Origin: Deltaproteobacteria bacterium
GTDB lineage: Bacteria > Myxococcota_A > UBA9160 > SZUA-336
Length of the DNA stretch: 50,205 bases
Assembly: GCA_029261925.1 (NCBI GenBank)
Contig: JAJDAJ010000109.1
Span: 1-50,205, forward strand
Direction of reading: 5' to 3'
Below are positions 32,860 through 42,300 of this stretch, one piece after another (the stretch's first letter is position 1; each line of letters starts with the position of its first letter). The notes beneath the pieces were generated by a model, which was not told where the DNA came from, did not search any database, and worked only from the letters and a program-made list of their open reading frames with translations. The position numbers were made by a program, and so were the translations under genes.

Positions 32860-34833
32860 ATGAGACGCAGCCTCCCAGTCGCCGTCGCGCTCGCGCTGAT
32901 AGCCGCGAGTGGACCGGCCCGGCCCGACGATCGCGGCGATCCGAAGCCCGGGCCCGAAGTGATGATCTTCTCGGATCTTCCAGACGTCTGGAGCGCGACC
33001 CGGACGCTGCGCTCCCCGCTGGACGTACCCAACGAGGTCACGGTGATGACCTCGGACGACATCCGCGCCTCCGGGGCGACCTCTCTCGTCGAGCTGCTCG
33101 AGATGGTCCCCAGCCTCGAGGTCATGCGTGTCTCGCGCTCCGACGTCAACGTGTCGGCGCGCGGCTTCAACCCCCTGGTCTCGTCGCGGATGCTGGCGAT
33201 GATCGACGGCCGCTCGGTCAACATCGACTTCACGGGCACGGTGCTCTGGGAGAGCCTCAACGTCGCACTGCACGAGATCGACCGCATCGAGGTGATCCGC
33301 GGCCCGGGCTCGGGCCTGTACGGCGCCAATGCCCTGATGGGCATCATCAACATCATCACCAAGCGCCCGCACCAGCTGCCGGCATTCACGTCGCGCCTGG
33401 GCGTGGGCGCCGAGTCGGCGTTCGCCGCGATGACCACCGCCCGGGCGACCGACCGCGCGTCCGCCAAGGCCTCGGCGAAGTGGCAGTGGCTCGACAACTT
33501 CCGCAACGAGACCAGCCCGTACAAGCTGAGCCCGACGACGCGACACACCACGGCGCAGCGGCTGCAGCAGGGCAACGCGACCTTCGAGTACCTGCTCGAC
33601 GACGGCACCAATCTCTCGGTGTCCGCCGGGGTGACCCGCCTCGACCAGGGCATCATCACCCAGCTGGGCGACTACGACATCGACGGCCTGATGTCCTTCG
33701 GCAAGCTCAACATCGAGCGCGGCCTCTGGCGCGTCCAGGCGTTCGTGAACCACCTCGATCTCGACGTCAACACCGCCGGCTCCGTCTTCCCTCCCCCGTT
33801 CCCGCCCGCGGTGCCCTTCCAGAGCCGGATCCAGGCGCTCACCTCGGACGTCGAGCTGCAGCGGACCCACTGGATCGGCGACCACACCTTCCTCTGGGGC
33901 CTCAACGTGCGCCGGATCGCGACCACCTCGCGCGCGTACTTCGGCGGCCGCGAGCACGAGACACACTACGGCGCCTTCATCCAGGACGAGTTCCCGCTCG
34001 GGGACCGCCTGCTCGCCCTGGCCGGGGTGCGCCTCGACGAGCACGCGAAGTCGGGCTTCCAGGTCTCGCCGCGCGCCAGCCTGGTGTACAAGCTCACCGA
34101 CTCGCAGCGGCTCCGCCTGCTCTGGGCGCGCTCCTTCCGCGCCCCGACGCACCTGTCCAACTACGCCTCGGTCACGATCCCGAACTCCGATCCCACGGCG
34201 CTGGCGCCGGGCATCCCGTTCATCCCGCCGTTCCGCTTCAGCGGCAACGAGCGGCTCGACGCGGTCGAGCTCGACACGTACGAGCTCGGCTACCGGGGCG
34301 TGTACGACGAGCGGGTCTCGTTCGACGCCACGCTCTACCTGAACACGTTCCGGGACTTCCACTCCTTCTTCCTGCCCAACCCGGCCGACGTGCTCGACAT
34401 CGGCATCGAGAGTGACGATCGCACCCGGGCGTGGGGCGCGGAGCTGAGCGTGGAGTTCGGGCTGAACGCCTCGGCCCGGGGCTTCGCCAGCTACAGCTTC
34501 CAGTCGGCCCACGGCCCCCTCGAGCGGCTCACGCCGCGGCACAAGGCCACGCTGGGCCTGCGCGGCAAACTGATGCCGCGCCTTCGCTACTCGCTGGCCG
34601 GCCGCTACGTGGGCCACACCAACTTCGAAACCGATCCGATCGATGCCAGCTTCGTGCTCAGCACCGGAGTTCCGTCGCACTTCGGTGTCGACGCGTCGCT
34701 GATGTACCAGCTCCGCCCGAGTCTGGAGCTCGGGATCCACGCCCGCAACGTCCTCCACCAGGTCCGCCCCCACTTCCCGCTGGGCGACGCGATCGGCAGC
34801 GAGGTCATGGGCACCGTGCGGTGGGAGTTCTGA
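32860..34833 (+). CDS. TonB-dependent outer-membrane receptor
   Basis: A 657-residue outer-membrane receptor for high-affinity uptake powered by TonB-ExbBD. It has a signal peptide (about 1-22), a plug domain (about 55-165: VPNEVTVMTSDDIRASGATS, IDRIEVIRGPGSGLYGANAL, GIINIITKRP), and a beta-barrel to the C-terminal phenylalanine of GTVRWEF, the usual assembly signal. EVMIFSDLP just after the signal peptide may serve as the TonB box. The barrel is shorter than most siderophore receptors. GAGGGAAAG precedes the ATG. It begins a tight four-gene series with a binding protein, a sensor kinase and a GGDEF-EAL protein, which points to sensing as much as uptake. The ligand is unknown. Confidence 0.92.
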   Translation: MRRSLPVAVALALIAASGPARPDDRGDPKPGPEVMIFSDLPDVWSATRTLRSPLDVPNEVTVMTSDDIRASGATSLVELLEMVPSLEVMRVSRSDVNVSARGFNPLVSSRMLAMIDGRSVNIDFTGTVLWESLNVALHEIDRIEVIRGPGSGLYGANALMGIINIITKRPHQLPAFTSRLGVGAESAFAAMTTARATDRASAKASAKWQWLDNFRNETSPYKLSPTTRHTTAQRLQQGNATFEYLLDDGTNLSVSAGVTRLDQGIITQLGDYDIDGLMSFGKLNIERGLWRVQAFVNHLDLDVNTAGSVFPPPFPPAVPFQSRIQALTSDVELQRTHWIGDHTFLWGLNVRRIATTSRAYFGGREHETHYGAFIQDEFPLGDRLLALAGVRLDEHAKSGFQVSPRASLVYKLTDSQRLRLLWARSFRAPTHLSNYASVTIPNSDPTALAPGIPFIPPFRFSGNERLDAVELDTYELGYRGVYDERVSFDATLYLNTFRDFHSFFLPNPADVLDIGIESDDRTRAWGAELSVEFGLNASARGFASYSFQSAHGPLERLTPRHKATLGLRGKLMPRLRYSLAGRYVGHTNFETDPIDASFVLSTGVPSHFGVDASLMYQLRPSLELGIHARNVLHQVRPHFPLGDAIGSEVMGTVRWEF

Positions 34834-34841
34834 GGTAGGGG

Positions 34842-35768
34842 ATGCGCATCGCCGCCCTCGTCGTCGCGCTCCTGCTCACGCCGGTCGGTAGTCCGACCGC
34901 GCTGGCGGACGGGTCCACGCGCGTGGTGGTGGTGCAGACCCTGCGGCTCGAGCCGTTCCAGCGGGCGGAGGCGGCGCTGATCGCCGAGCTGAGCTCCGAC
35001 ATGGACATCCGCGTCGTCCACGTGGAGCCGGGCACACCGGAGGCGCGCGCACGCCTGCACGACCTCGAGCCCGACATCCTCGTACCCATCGGAACGCAGG
35101 CAGCGGTGTGGGTCTCGGAGGTCACACAGGGCATCCCGATCGTCTTCGCCATGGTGCTCGATCCCGTCTCCGGCGGCCTGGTCGCGTCGTTCGAGCGGCC
35201 GAGCGGACGCATCAGCGGCGCGGCGCTCGACGTGCCGCTGTCCAACCAGTTCCGCATGGCCCGCGAGGTGCTCCGCGCGAAGCGGATCGCGGTGCTCTTC
35301 AACCCGGAGCACAGCGGTGCGCTGATCGCGTCGGCGAAGCGGCAGGCGCGCGCCCACGGAATCGAGCTCGTCGGGATCCCGGTCGAGAGCCGCGCCAGCT
35401 TCGAGAGCGCACTTCACCAGGTGGACGGCTCATTCGACGCCCTCTGGTCGATCCCTGACACCGTGGTCTTCTCGCGGCGCCTCACGCAGCGCATCCTGCT
35501 GTACACCATCCGGCGTCGGATCCCGCTGGTGGGCCTGTCGGAGCAGCACGTCCGCGCCGGCGCGCTCTACGCCCTGGTCACGTCGTTCGAGGAGAACGGC
35601 CGCCAGGCGGCGGACATCGTGCGTCGGGTCGCCGCCGGCGAGCAGGCCGGCCAGATCCCCCTGGAGCGCCCGGAGCAGCTCGAGGTGGTCTTCAACCCGC
35701 GCACCGCAGAGAACCTGCGCGTGCGCCTGCCCGGCCTCGGGTTCACGCGCCTGCGGCCCGTCCGGTGA
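34842..35768 (+). CDS. Orphan periplasmic substrate-binding protein (ABC_sub_bind type)
   Basis: A 308-residue periplasmic binding protein of the PF04392-like family. A signal peptide spans about residues 1-22 (MRIAALVVALLLTPVGSPTA). The two-lobed pattern includes PDILVPIGTQAAVWV, GIPIVFAMVLDPV, KRIAVLFNPEHSGALI and IPLVGLSEQHV. Relatives bind small ligands such as aromatic amino acids for ABC import, but no permease or ATPase gene is nearby. It starts 8 bases after the receptor gene and its stop overlaps the kinase start, so it probably hands a ligand to the kinase rather than to a transporter; that is inferred from gene order. Confidence 0.85.
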   Translation: MRIAALVVALLLTPVGSPTALADGSTRVVVVQTLRLEPFQRAEAALIAELSSDMDIRVVHVEPGTPEARARLHDLEPDILVPIGTQAAVWVSEVTQGIPIVFAMVLDPVSGGLVASFERPSGRISGAALDVPLSNQFRMAREVLRAKRIAVLFNPEHSGALIASAKRQARAHGIELVGIPVESRASFESALHQVDGSFDALWSIPDTVVFSRRLTQRILLYTIRRRIPLVGLSEQHVRAGALYALVTSFEENGRQAADIVRRVAAGEQAGQIPLERPEQLEVVFNPRTAENLRVRLPGLGFTRLRPVR

Positions 35769-37837
35769 TGAGAATGCGCACTCGCCCCCGCAGCCTGCGT
35801 GCCGACCTGCTGATCGCCGCACTCGTCCCGCTGATCATCCTGAGCGCGGGCGCGCTGGTCACCAACCTGGTGGTCGCGCGCATCCAGCTGGGAGCGCGGG
35901 TCACCGCCAAGCTGGATACCGTGGCGTCGTTCCTGATCGATGCCTGCGAGCTGGGGCTGCTGACCGAGGCGCCCGAGATGCTCGAGGAGCCCGTGCGCCG
36001 CGCGCTCGCCGACGCCGACATCGTCCACGTGGCCGTGTACAACCCACGCGGCGAGATGCTGGCCTCCGACGGGATCAACGCGGTCCCACCACTCTACGCC
36101 GATGACTTCCTCGACACGCACAGCGCGCCGAGCTACCGGCGGGTGGGCTCGATGCTCCACGAGCTGCACCAGCGGGTGCTGTACGCCGACGAGGAGCCGG
36201 GCCGCGAGGTGCTGGGCTTCATGGGCGCCACGCCCGCGCCGCGCGAGCGCCGCGCCGGCAAGCCACAGGGGTACATCCGGCTCGTGATGTCCGCCGAGCG
36301 GGCCGCGGCCGAGTACCGGATGCTGCTGCTCTGGAGCGCGGGCGCCATGGCGGTGGTGCTGGTGCTCGGCGCGGGGCTGGCACTGGCGCTCTCGCGGCAG
36401 TCGATCCGCGGCATCTCCGCCCTCGGCCAGGCGGTGCGCAAGATCGGCGGCGGGGACCTCGACGTGCGCGTGCCCGAGATCGGCAGCGGCGAGGTCGTCG
36501 AGCTGAGCTCGGCATTCAACGAGATGAGTGCCCAGCTCAAGGCCGCCCAGGGCGAGATCGCGGCGCACCAGAGCCAGCTCGAGCGCAAGGTCGAGGAGCG
36601 CACCAGCGAGCTCAACCTGATCCGCATCGAGGCGGAGCGGGCGAACGTGGCCAAGAGCCACTTCCTCGCCAACGTGAGCCACGAGATCCGCACGCCGATG
36701 ACGGCCATCCTGGGCTTCGTCGAGGCCCTGCTCCAGCGGGACCGCGATCCCGAGCAGCAGCGCACGTTCCTCGAGGTCATCCGCCGCAACGGCACGCACC
36801 TGCTCGACCTGATCAACACGATCCTCGACCTGTCGAAGCTCGAGGCCGGGCGCATGGAGATCGAGGAGATCGAGTTCGATCCCGCCGACGTGGCGCGCGA
36901 GGTCGTCGGCCTGCTGCGCGGGCGCGCCCGCGAGAAGAACCTGGTGCTCAACCTGCAGTGTGCTCCGGACCTGCCCGCCTCGGTGCGCTCGGATCCGACC
37001 CGCCTCAAGCAGATCCTGTTCAACCTGGTGGGCAACGCAGTCAAGTTCACCGATGACGGCCGGGTGCTGCTGCGGCTGCGGCGCGAGGAGGACGAGGCGC
37101 CGGGGCGCCCGGTGCTCTGCTTCGACGTGATCGACACCGGGATCGGGATCGCCCAGGAGCAGCTGACGCGCCTGTTCGAGCCCTTCACGCAGGCCGACAC
37201 GTCGCACACGCGGAAGTTCGGTGGCTCCGGCCTCGGGCTCACGATCTCGCGCCAGATCGCGCAGCTGATGGACGGCGACATCTCGGTCACGAGCGAGCCG
37301 GGGCGCGGGACCTGCGTGCGCCTCACGCTGCCGGTCACCACCCCGGTGGCGCGCACGGCCGGCAGCCGGGCCGGCGGCGAGTCGCCCTCACAGGCCGAGG
37401 CACTGCTGGCCAGCCTGGAGGCGTCCTCGCCCGACCAGCCGGTGCTGGGCCGCGTGCTGCTCGCCGAGGACACGCCCGACAGCCAGATGCTGATCTCGCT
37501 GCTGATCACGGAGCTGGGCTACGCGGTCGAGCTGGCCGACAACGGCCGCATCGCCGTGGAGAAGGCGGTCGAGGCCTGGCAACACGGCGAGCCCTACGAC
37601 CTGATCCTGATGGACATCCAGATGCCGGAGCTCGACGGCTACGGCGCCACGGCGCAGCTGCGCGAGGCCGGCTACGAGGGTCCGATCGTCGCGGTCACCG
37701 CGCATGCCATGGGCGGTAGCCGCGAGCGCTGCCTCCAGGCCGGCTGCGACGATTTCCTGACCAAGCCGATCGACTACGAGGCCCTCACCGAGATCTTCCA
37801 GGCGTACCGCGAGAAGCCCGCCAGCGGCGATGACTGA
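35768..37837 (+). CDS. Hybrid sensor histidine kinase with C-terminal receiver
   Basis: A 689-residue membrane kinase. Order: transmembrane helix (about 15-37), periplasmic sensor region (about 40-180), second helix (about 182-205), HAMP, coiled linker, phospho-acceptor H305 in FLANVSHEIRTPMTAIL, ATPase (NLVGNAVKFTDDG, DTGIGI, GGSGLGLTIS), and a receiver with D616 in LILMDIQMPELDG and the KP lysine. All catalytic motifs are intact. The preceding gene encodes a periplasmic binding protein, a likely sensory partner, and the next encodes a GGDEF-EAL protein, a likely output. Starts at GTG 35765, ATG 35768 or ATG 35774 are all possible; ATG 35768 gives TGATG coupling. A remnant paralogue of its receiver lies beside ruvC. 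Confidence 0.92.
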   Translation: MRMRTRPRSLRADLLIAALVPLIILSAGALVTNLVVARIQLGARVTAKLDTVASFLIDACELGLLTEAPEMLEEPVRRALADADIVHVAVYNPRGEMLASDGINAVPPLYADDFLDTHSAPSYRRVGSMLHELHQRVLYADEEPGREVLGFMGATPAPRERRAGKPQGYIRLVMSAERAAAEYRMLLLWSAGAMAVVLVLGAGLALALSRQSIRGISALGQAVRKIGGGDLDVRVPEIGSGEVVELSSAFNEMSAQLKAAQGEIAAHQSQLERKVEERTSELNLIRIEAERANVAKSHFLANVSHEIRTPMTAILGFVEALLQRDRDPEQQRTFLEVIRRNGTHLLDLINTILDLSKLEAGRMEIEEIEFDPADVAREVVGLLRGRAREKNLVLNLQCAPDLPASVRSDPTRLKQILFNLVGNAVKFTDDGRVLLRLRREEDEAPGRPVLCFDVIDTGIGIAQEQLTRLFEPFTQADTSHTRKFGGSGLGLTISRQIAQLMDGDISVTSEPGRGTCVRLTLPVTTPVARTAGSRAGGESPSQAEALLASLEASSPDQPVLGRVLLAEDTPDSQMLISLLITELGYAVELADNGRIAVEKAVEAWQHGEPYDLILMDIQMPELDGYGATAQLREAGYEGPIVAVTAHAMGGSRERCLQAGCDDFLTKPIDYEALTEIFQAYREKPASGDD

Positions 37838-40046
37838 GCCCGGGAGCGAACGGGCCAGCCCGGGCCCCCAGGCGGCTCCCGTGGCCCCGCGAGATCGGGG
37901 CGGGTTCGGGCTCTGGAGCCTGCAGGCAGGGCCTGCGCTGCCCGTGCTCGGCGCCGGCCTGCTGCTGGTCGCGGCGCTGATCCTGCTCGCGCTCCGGCCC
38001 GACCCCGCGCGGCTCGTCGGCGCGCTCGCAGCCGCGCTCCTCGGCCTGGCGATGTGGCAGCGCGAGCGCCAGCTGAGCGCCTCCGCACGCGTGCGGGCGG
38101 GCATGGGGCGCCTGGGCGACGGGGCCCTCGAGACGCGAATCGCGCCGGTGAGCCGGGAGGCCACGCCGCTCGAGACGGCGTTCGACGCCATGGCCGACCA
38201 GGTGGCGGCCCGCTTCGGCTCGCTCTCCGAGCACGCCGAGGCCGTGCACGAGATCCTGTCCACACTCGACACGGGACAGATCGTGCGCACCGCGCTGCAG
38301 CGCCTCCCGCAGGCCTGGCCGTGCAGCTCGGCCCAGCTGATCGTGCGCCGCCGCGGCCAGCGCGAGGCCGAGCGCCACCTGCGCGTGTGCAGCGAGGGCG
38401 CCATCCAGACCTGCCGCATGGACGCCGATGCCCTGCGCTCGCTGCGCCGCATGTTCCGCGGCGTGACCGACGCTCTGGTCGTTCCGCCGGGCGACCCGCG
38501 CATCGAGCTGCTGCGCCATCCGCGGCAGGATGCGCGCGCCGGGCTGGTCGCCTTCCCGCTCTTCTTCAAGCGCGACCTTCTCGGCGTGATCTGCCTGGCC
38601 CCCTGGACCACCTCGGGCGCGAGCGCATCGCTGCCCACGTCGCTGCGGCAGCTCGCCGACCACGTCGCCGTGGCCCTGTCCAATGCGCGCATGCTCGACG
38701 AGATCCAGTTCTTCGCTTACTACGACGAGCTGACCGGCCTGCCCAACCGCGTGCTCTGCACCGAGCGGATCAGCCAGGCGCTGGGCCGGGCGCGTCGCTC
38801 CGGTGGCATGGTCGCCGTGCTCCTGATCGACCTCGACAGCTTCAAGCGCGTGAACGACAGCCTCGGCGAGGACGTGGGCGACGACCTGATCCGCGCGGTC
38901 TCGCAGCGGCTCGCGGAGTGCGTCCGCGCAGAGGACACGCTGTCCCGACCCGGTACCGCCACGGAGCCCGACCTCGCGCGCATCGGCGGCGACGAGTTTG
39001 CCGCGGTGATCGAGAACCTGTCCGACGGCCACAACGCCGCCAGCGTGTGCAAGCGGATCTTCAAGGGCTTCGAGCAGCCCTTCCAGAGCGACGGACGCGA
39101 GGTCTTCCTGAGCGTCAGCCTCGGCGTAGCGGTCTTCCCCCACGACGGCGACGACGCGGATGCCCTGCTCCGGAACGCCTACACCGCGATGTGCCACGTC
39201 AAGCAGGAGGGTCGCAACGACTTCCACTTCTACCGGGAGTTCATGAACGACGAGGCCGAGGAGCGCCTCACCATCGAGAACCGACTGCGCAAGGCCATCG
39301 AGCTCCGCGAGCTGCGGCTCGAGTACCAGCCGCTGGTCGATGCGGAGACGCGGACGATCCGCGGCGTCGAGGTGCTCTCGCGCTGGACCGACGCGGAGCT
39401 CGGAGAGATCTCGCCGGTGCAGTTCATCCCGATCGCCGAGGAGACCGGCCTGATCGTGCCCCTGGGCCGCTGGATCCTGGAGAGCGCGCTCGGGCAGGTG
39501 CGCGCCTGGAGCGAGCAGGGCCTGCCCGGGATCTCGATCTCGGTGAACGTGTCGTCCCGGCAGTTCCGGGACCGGGACTTCGTGCAGACCGTGCGCGAGC
39601 TGATCGAGCAGTACGGCGTCGAGCCCGGTCGCGTCACGCTCGAGATCACCGAGAGCCTGCTGATGCGGCGCACCGACGAGGCGATCGGGATCCTCCAGCA
39701 GCTGCGCGACCTGGGCCTGAAGCTCTCGATCGACGACTTCGGCACCGGCTACTCCTCGCTGAGCTACCTGAAGCACCTGCCGGTCAACCACCTGAAGATC
39801 GACCGCTCGTTCGTCCACGGGCTCGGCGCCCGGAAGGAGGACGAGGCGATCGTCTCCGCGATCGTCGCCCTCGGGCACATCCTCGGACTCGGCGTGATCG
39901 CCGAGGGCGTCGAGGTGCCCGAGCAGTTCGAGTACCTGCTCGCGCAGGGCTGCGACGTGATCCAGGGCTTCCTGTTCAGCCGCCCGCTCGCGCCCGAGGC
40001 CCTGGCCGAGCGACTGCGCGGCGGCCCCTACGACCCGCCGGGCTGA
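37830..40046 (+). CDS. Membrane GGDEF-EAL cyclic-di-GMP protein
   Basis: A 738-residue protein with two N-terminal hydrophobic helices (about 33-75), a HAMP-like and GAF-like middle, a GGDEF domain and an EAL domain. The cyclase motif is intact (GGDEF at 386-390, DLDSFKRVND). An insert, SRPGTATEP, precedes it, and the inhibitory RxxD site is absent. The phosphodiesterase domain reads EVL (E514) instead of EAL but keeps SVNVSSRQF, ITESLLM, DDFGTGYSSL, LKIDRSFV and AEGVE, so hydrolysis is also plausible. Which activity dominates cannot be read from sequence. The gene overlaps the hybrid kinase by 8 bases, suggesting control by that kinase, and converges on yebC with 12 bases between stops. Confidence 0.92.
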   Translation: MTEPGSERASPGPQAAPVAPRDRGGFGLWSLQAGPALPVLGAGLLLVAALILLALRPDPARLVGALAAALLGLAMWQRERQLSASARVRAGMGRLGDGALETRIAPVSREATPLETAFDAMADQVAARFGSLSEHAEAVHEILSTLDTGQIVRTALQRLPQAWPCSSAQLIVRRRGQREAERHLRVCSEGAIQTCRMDADALRSLRRMFRGVTDALVVPPGDPRIELLRHPRQDARAGLVAFPLFFKRDLLGVICLAPWTTSGASASLPTSLRQLADHVAVALSNARMLDEIQFFAYYDELTGLPNRVLCTERISQALGRARRSGGMVAVLLIDLDSFKRVNDSLGEDVGDDLIRAVSQRLAECVRAEDTLSRPGTATEPDLARIGGDEFAAVIENLSDGHNAASVCKRIFKGFEQPFQSDGREVFLSVSLGVAVFPHDGDDADALLRNAYTAMCHVKQEGRNDFHFYREFMNDEAEERLTIENRLRKAIELRELRLEYQPLVDAETRTIRGVEVLSRWTDAELGEISPVQFIPIAEETGLIVPLGRWILESALGQVRAWSEQGLPGISISVNVSSRQFRDRDFVQTVRELIEQYGVEPGRVTLEITESLLMRRTDEAIGILQQLRDLGLKLSIDDFGTGYSSLSYLKHLPVNHLKIDRSFVHGLGARKEDEAIVSAIVALGHILGLGVIAEGVEVPEQFEYLLAQGCDVIQGFLFSRPLAPEALAERLRGGPYDPPG

Positions 40047-40058
40047 GCCGGGGGCACG

Positions 40059-40808
40059 CTAACCGCTGAGCCGCAGCATCTCCTCGTCGGAGATGTCGAA
40101 GTTCGCATTGACCTGCTTGACGTCCTCGTGCTCATCGAGCGCCTCGTAGAGCTTGAGCATGGTCTCCGCGTCCTTGCCCGTCAGCTTGATGCTGGTCTGC
40201 GGGATCATCCGGATCTCGGCGACGGCGGGCTCGAAGCCGGCGGCCGCGAGCGCGTCCTTGACCCGCTCGAAATCCTCGGGTCGCGTCTGCGCCGTGAACG
40301 TCTCCTCGTCCTCGATCACGTCCGAGGCGTCGGCTTCGATGGCCGCCTCCATGAGGGCGTCGGCATCGACGCCCTCGCGGTCGAACTCGAGCGTGCCCAC
40401 CGTGTCGAAGAGGTACGCGACGCAGCCGTTCGAGCCCAGGTTGCCGCCGAACTTCGCGAACAGGTGCCGCACCTCACCGGCGGTCCGGTTGCGGTTGTCC
40501 GTGAGCGTGTCGACCATGATCGCCGTGCCGCCCGGCCCGTAGCCCTCGTAGAGGATCTCCTCGAAGGCCTCGCCCTCGAGCTCGCCCGTGCCCTTCTTGA
40601 TGGCGCGCTCGATGTTGTCCTTGGGCATGTTCAGGCCCCGGGCCTTGTCCATGGCCAGGCGCAGCCGGGGGTTCCCGCCGGGATCGCCGCCGCCCGAGCG
40701 TGCCGCCATGGTGACCTCGCGGATCAGCTGGGTGAACAGCTTGCCCCGCTTGGCGTCGGTGGCGGCCTTCTTCCGCTTGATGGTCGACCACTTGGAATGA
40801 CCGGACAT
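40059..40808 (-). CDS. yebC: YebC/TACO1-family protein
   Basis: A 249-residue cytoplasmic protein of the YebC/PmpR family, described both as transcription regulators and, more recently, as translation factors that relieve stalling. The start MSGHSKWSTIKRKKAATDA, the conserved GGDPGGNPRLRLA, YEGYGPGGTAIMV, TDNRNRTAGEVRH, and NLGSNGCVAYLF make the assignment secure. GGGAGG precedes the ATG. yebC commonly sits just upstream of ruvC, but here it is 19 kb away and convergent with the GGDEF-EAL gene, so the usual pair is broken. Confidence 0.97.
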   Translation of the reverse strand: MSGHSKWSTIKRKKAATDAKRGKLFTQLIREVTMAARSGGGDPGGNPRLRLAMDKARGLNMPKDNIERAIKKGTGELEGEAFEEILYEGYGPGGTAIMVDTLTDNRNRTAGEVRHLFAKFGGNLGSNGCVAYLFDTVGTLEFDREGVDADALMEAAIEADASDVIEDEETFTAQTRPEDFERVKDALAAAGFEPAVAEIRMIPQTSIKLTGKDAETMLKLYEALDEHEDVKQVNANFDISDEEMLRLSG

Positions 40809-40923
40809 GGCGCCTCCCGCGCGCTGGGCCGTGCCGCGCCGCCCCCTCCGGCCCGGATCCACGCGGATCCGGCGCCGTCCTCTTCCGGGGTCAAACGCGA
40901 GCAGGCCGGAGCCGATCCCAGGG

Positions 40924-40929
40924 TATACT
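40924..40929 (+). promoter_or_regulatory. Candidate -10 element for the nucleotide-sugar dehydrogenase gene
   Basis: TATACT, 47 bases before the ATG at 40977, in the gap shared with divergent yebC. The spaced -35 position is poor. The sequence after the hexamer (CCGGCC) resembles that at the ruvC promoter. Confidence 0.35.
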
Positions 40930-40976
40930 CCGGCCCCGGCCCTCGTCGCCAGATGCCGGACTGCCCCGGGAGAGAC

Positions 40977-42290
40977 ATGTCGGACAGGCTGAGCGATCTG
41001 GAGCAGCGGCTCGAGGACCGGACGGCGGTGATCGCCGTGATGGGGCTCGGCTACGTCGGCCTGCCGATGGCCATGGCGTTCGCGGAGGCCGGATACACCG
41101 TGATCGGGCTGGAGCGCAGCGGGGAGCGCGCCGCGCAGCTCATGAGCGGGCGTTCCTACGTGGACGACATCTCTGACGAGCAGGTGGCTGCGGCCCTCCG
41201 TTCGGGCCGCTTCACCGCGGTGACCGACCCCCGCGAGCTGGGACGGGCCGACTGCATCTCGATCGCGGTGCCGACCCCTCTCTCGAAGACGCGGGACCCG
41301 GACCTCTCGTTCATCATGGCCTGCGTCGAGGAGCTCCGGCGGCACCTGCGCACCGGCCAGCTGATCGTGCTGACCAGCACCACCTACCCCGGCACCACGC
41401 ACGACCTCTACCTGCCGGTCCTCGAGAGCTCCGGCCTGCGCGTGGGGGAGGACTTCTGCCTGGCGTTCGCGCCCGAGCGCATCGATCCCGGCAACGAGAC
41501 CTACGGCTTCCGCAACGTGCCGAAGATCGTCGGCGGCGAGACCGAGCGCTGCACGCAGCTGGCGACGCGAATGTTCGCCGGTGTCGTCGACCGGGTGGTC
41601 CCGGTGTCGAGCTCCCAGGCCGCGGAGATGGTCAAGCTGCTCGAGAACACCTTCCGCATGATCAATATCGGGCTGGCGAACGAGATCGCGATCATCTGTG
41701 ACCGCCTCGGGCTGGACAGCTGGGAGATCATCGAGGCCGCCGCGACCAAGCCCTACGGCTTCATGAAGTTCACCCCGGGCCCCGGGCTCGGCGGCCACTG
41801 CATCCCGGTGGACCCGAAGTACCTGGCCTGGAAGCTGCGCAGCATCGACTACACGCCGCGCTTCATCGAGCTGGCCAGCGAGATCAACGGGGCCATGCCG
41901 CAGTGGGTGGTGGCGCGCTGTGCGCGATCCCTCAACCGCGACCGGCGACCGGTCAATGGGTCGCGGATTCTCGTGGTGGGGGCGGCGTACAAGGCCGGGA
42001 TCGCCGACCTGCGCGAGTCCCCGGCGCTGGACATCATGGCGCTGCTGCTCAAGGACGGCGCGGAGCTCAGCTACCACGACCCGCTGGTACCCTCGATCCA
42101 GGTCGGAGACCTCAAGCTCGAGTCGGCGCCGCTGAGCGAGGAAGCCGTGGCCGAGGCGGATCTCGTGCTGATCGCCACCGACCACAAGACGGTGGACTAC
42201 GAGCTCATCGTGACCCACGCGCGCCGCATCCTGGACACGCGCAACGCCACCTCCGCCTGGCGCGACGCCGACAACGTCGAGCGCCTCTAG
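40977..42290 (+). CDS. UDP-sugar 6-dehydrogenase (UDP-GlcNAc/UDP-GalNAc type)
   Basis: A 437-residue NAD-dependent enzyme that oxidises C6 of a UDP-sugar to a uronate for surface polysaccharide. It has the N-terminal Rossmann motif VMGLGYVGLPMAMAFAEAGY, SIAVPTPLSKTRDPD, TSTTYPGTT, the catalytic cysteine C275 in GLGGHCIPVDPKYLAWK, and the C-terminal domain GAAYKAGIADLRESPAL. YKAGIADLRESPAL and PxPL variants point to the WbpA/TviB branch rather than UDP-glucose dehydrogenase, though not with certainty. The usual glycosyltransferase neighbours are absent. A chaperone pair follows on the same strand after 137 bases. Confidence 0.92.
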   Translation: MSDRLSDLEQRLEDRTAVIAVMGLGYVGLPMAMAFAEAGYTVIGLERSGERAAQLMSGRSYVDDISDEQVAAALRSGRFTAVTDPRELGRADCISIAVPTPLSKTRDPDLSFIMACVEELRRHLRTGQLIVLTSTTYPGTTHDLYLPVLESSGLRVGEDFCLAFAPERIDPGNETYGFRNVPKIVGGETERCTQLATRMFAGVVDRVVPVSSSQAAEMVKLLENTFRMINIGLANEIAIICDRLGLDSWEIIEAAATKPYGFMKFTPGPGLGGHCIPVDPKYLAWKLRSIDYTPRFIELASEINGAMPQWVVARCARSLNRDRRPVNGSRILVVGAAYKAGIADLRESPALDIMALLLKDGAELSYHDPLVPSIQVGDLKLESAPLSEEAVAEADLVLIATDHKTVDYELIVTHARRILDTRNATSAWRDADNVERL

Positions 42291-42300
42291 CACGCTGCGG

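Noticed and set aside
40059..42293. Long minus-strand frame of 744 codons covering yebC and the dehydrogenase gene
   Set aside because: Only the C-terminal 249 codons are yebC; the rest is an antisense shadow of the sugar dehydrogenase.
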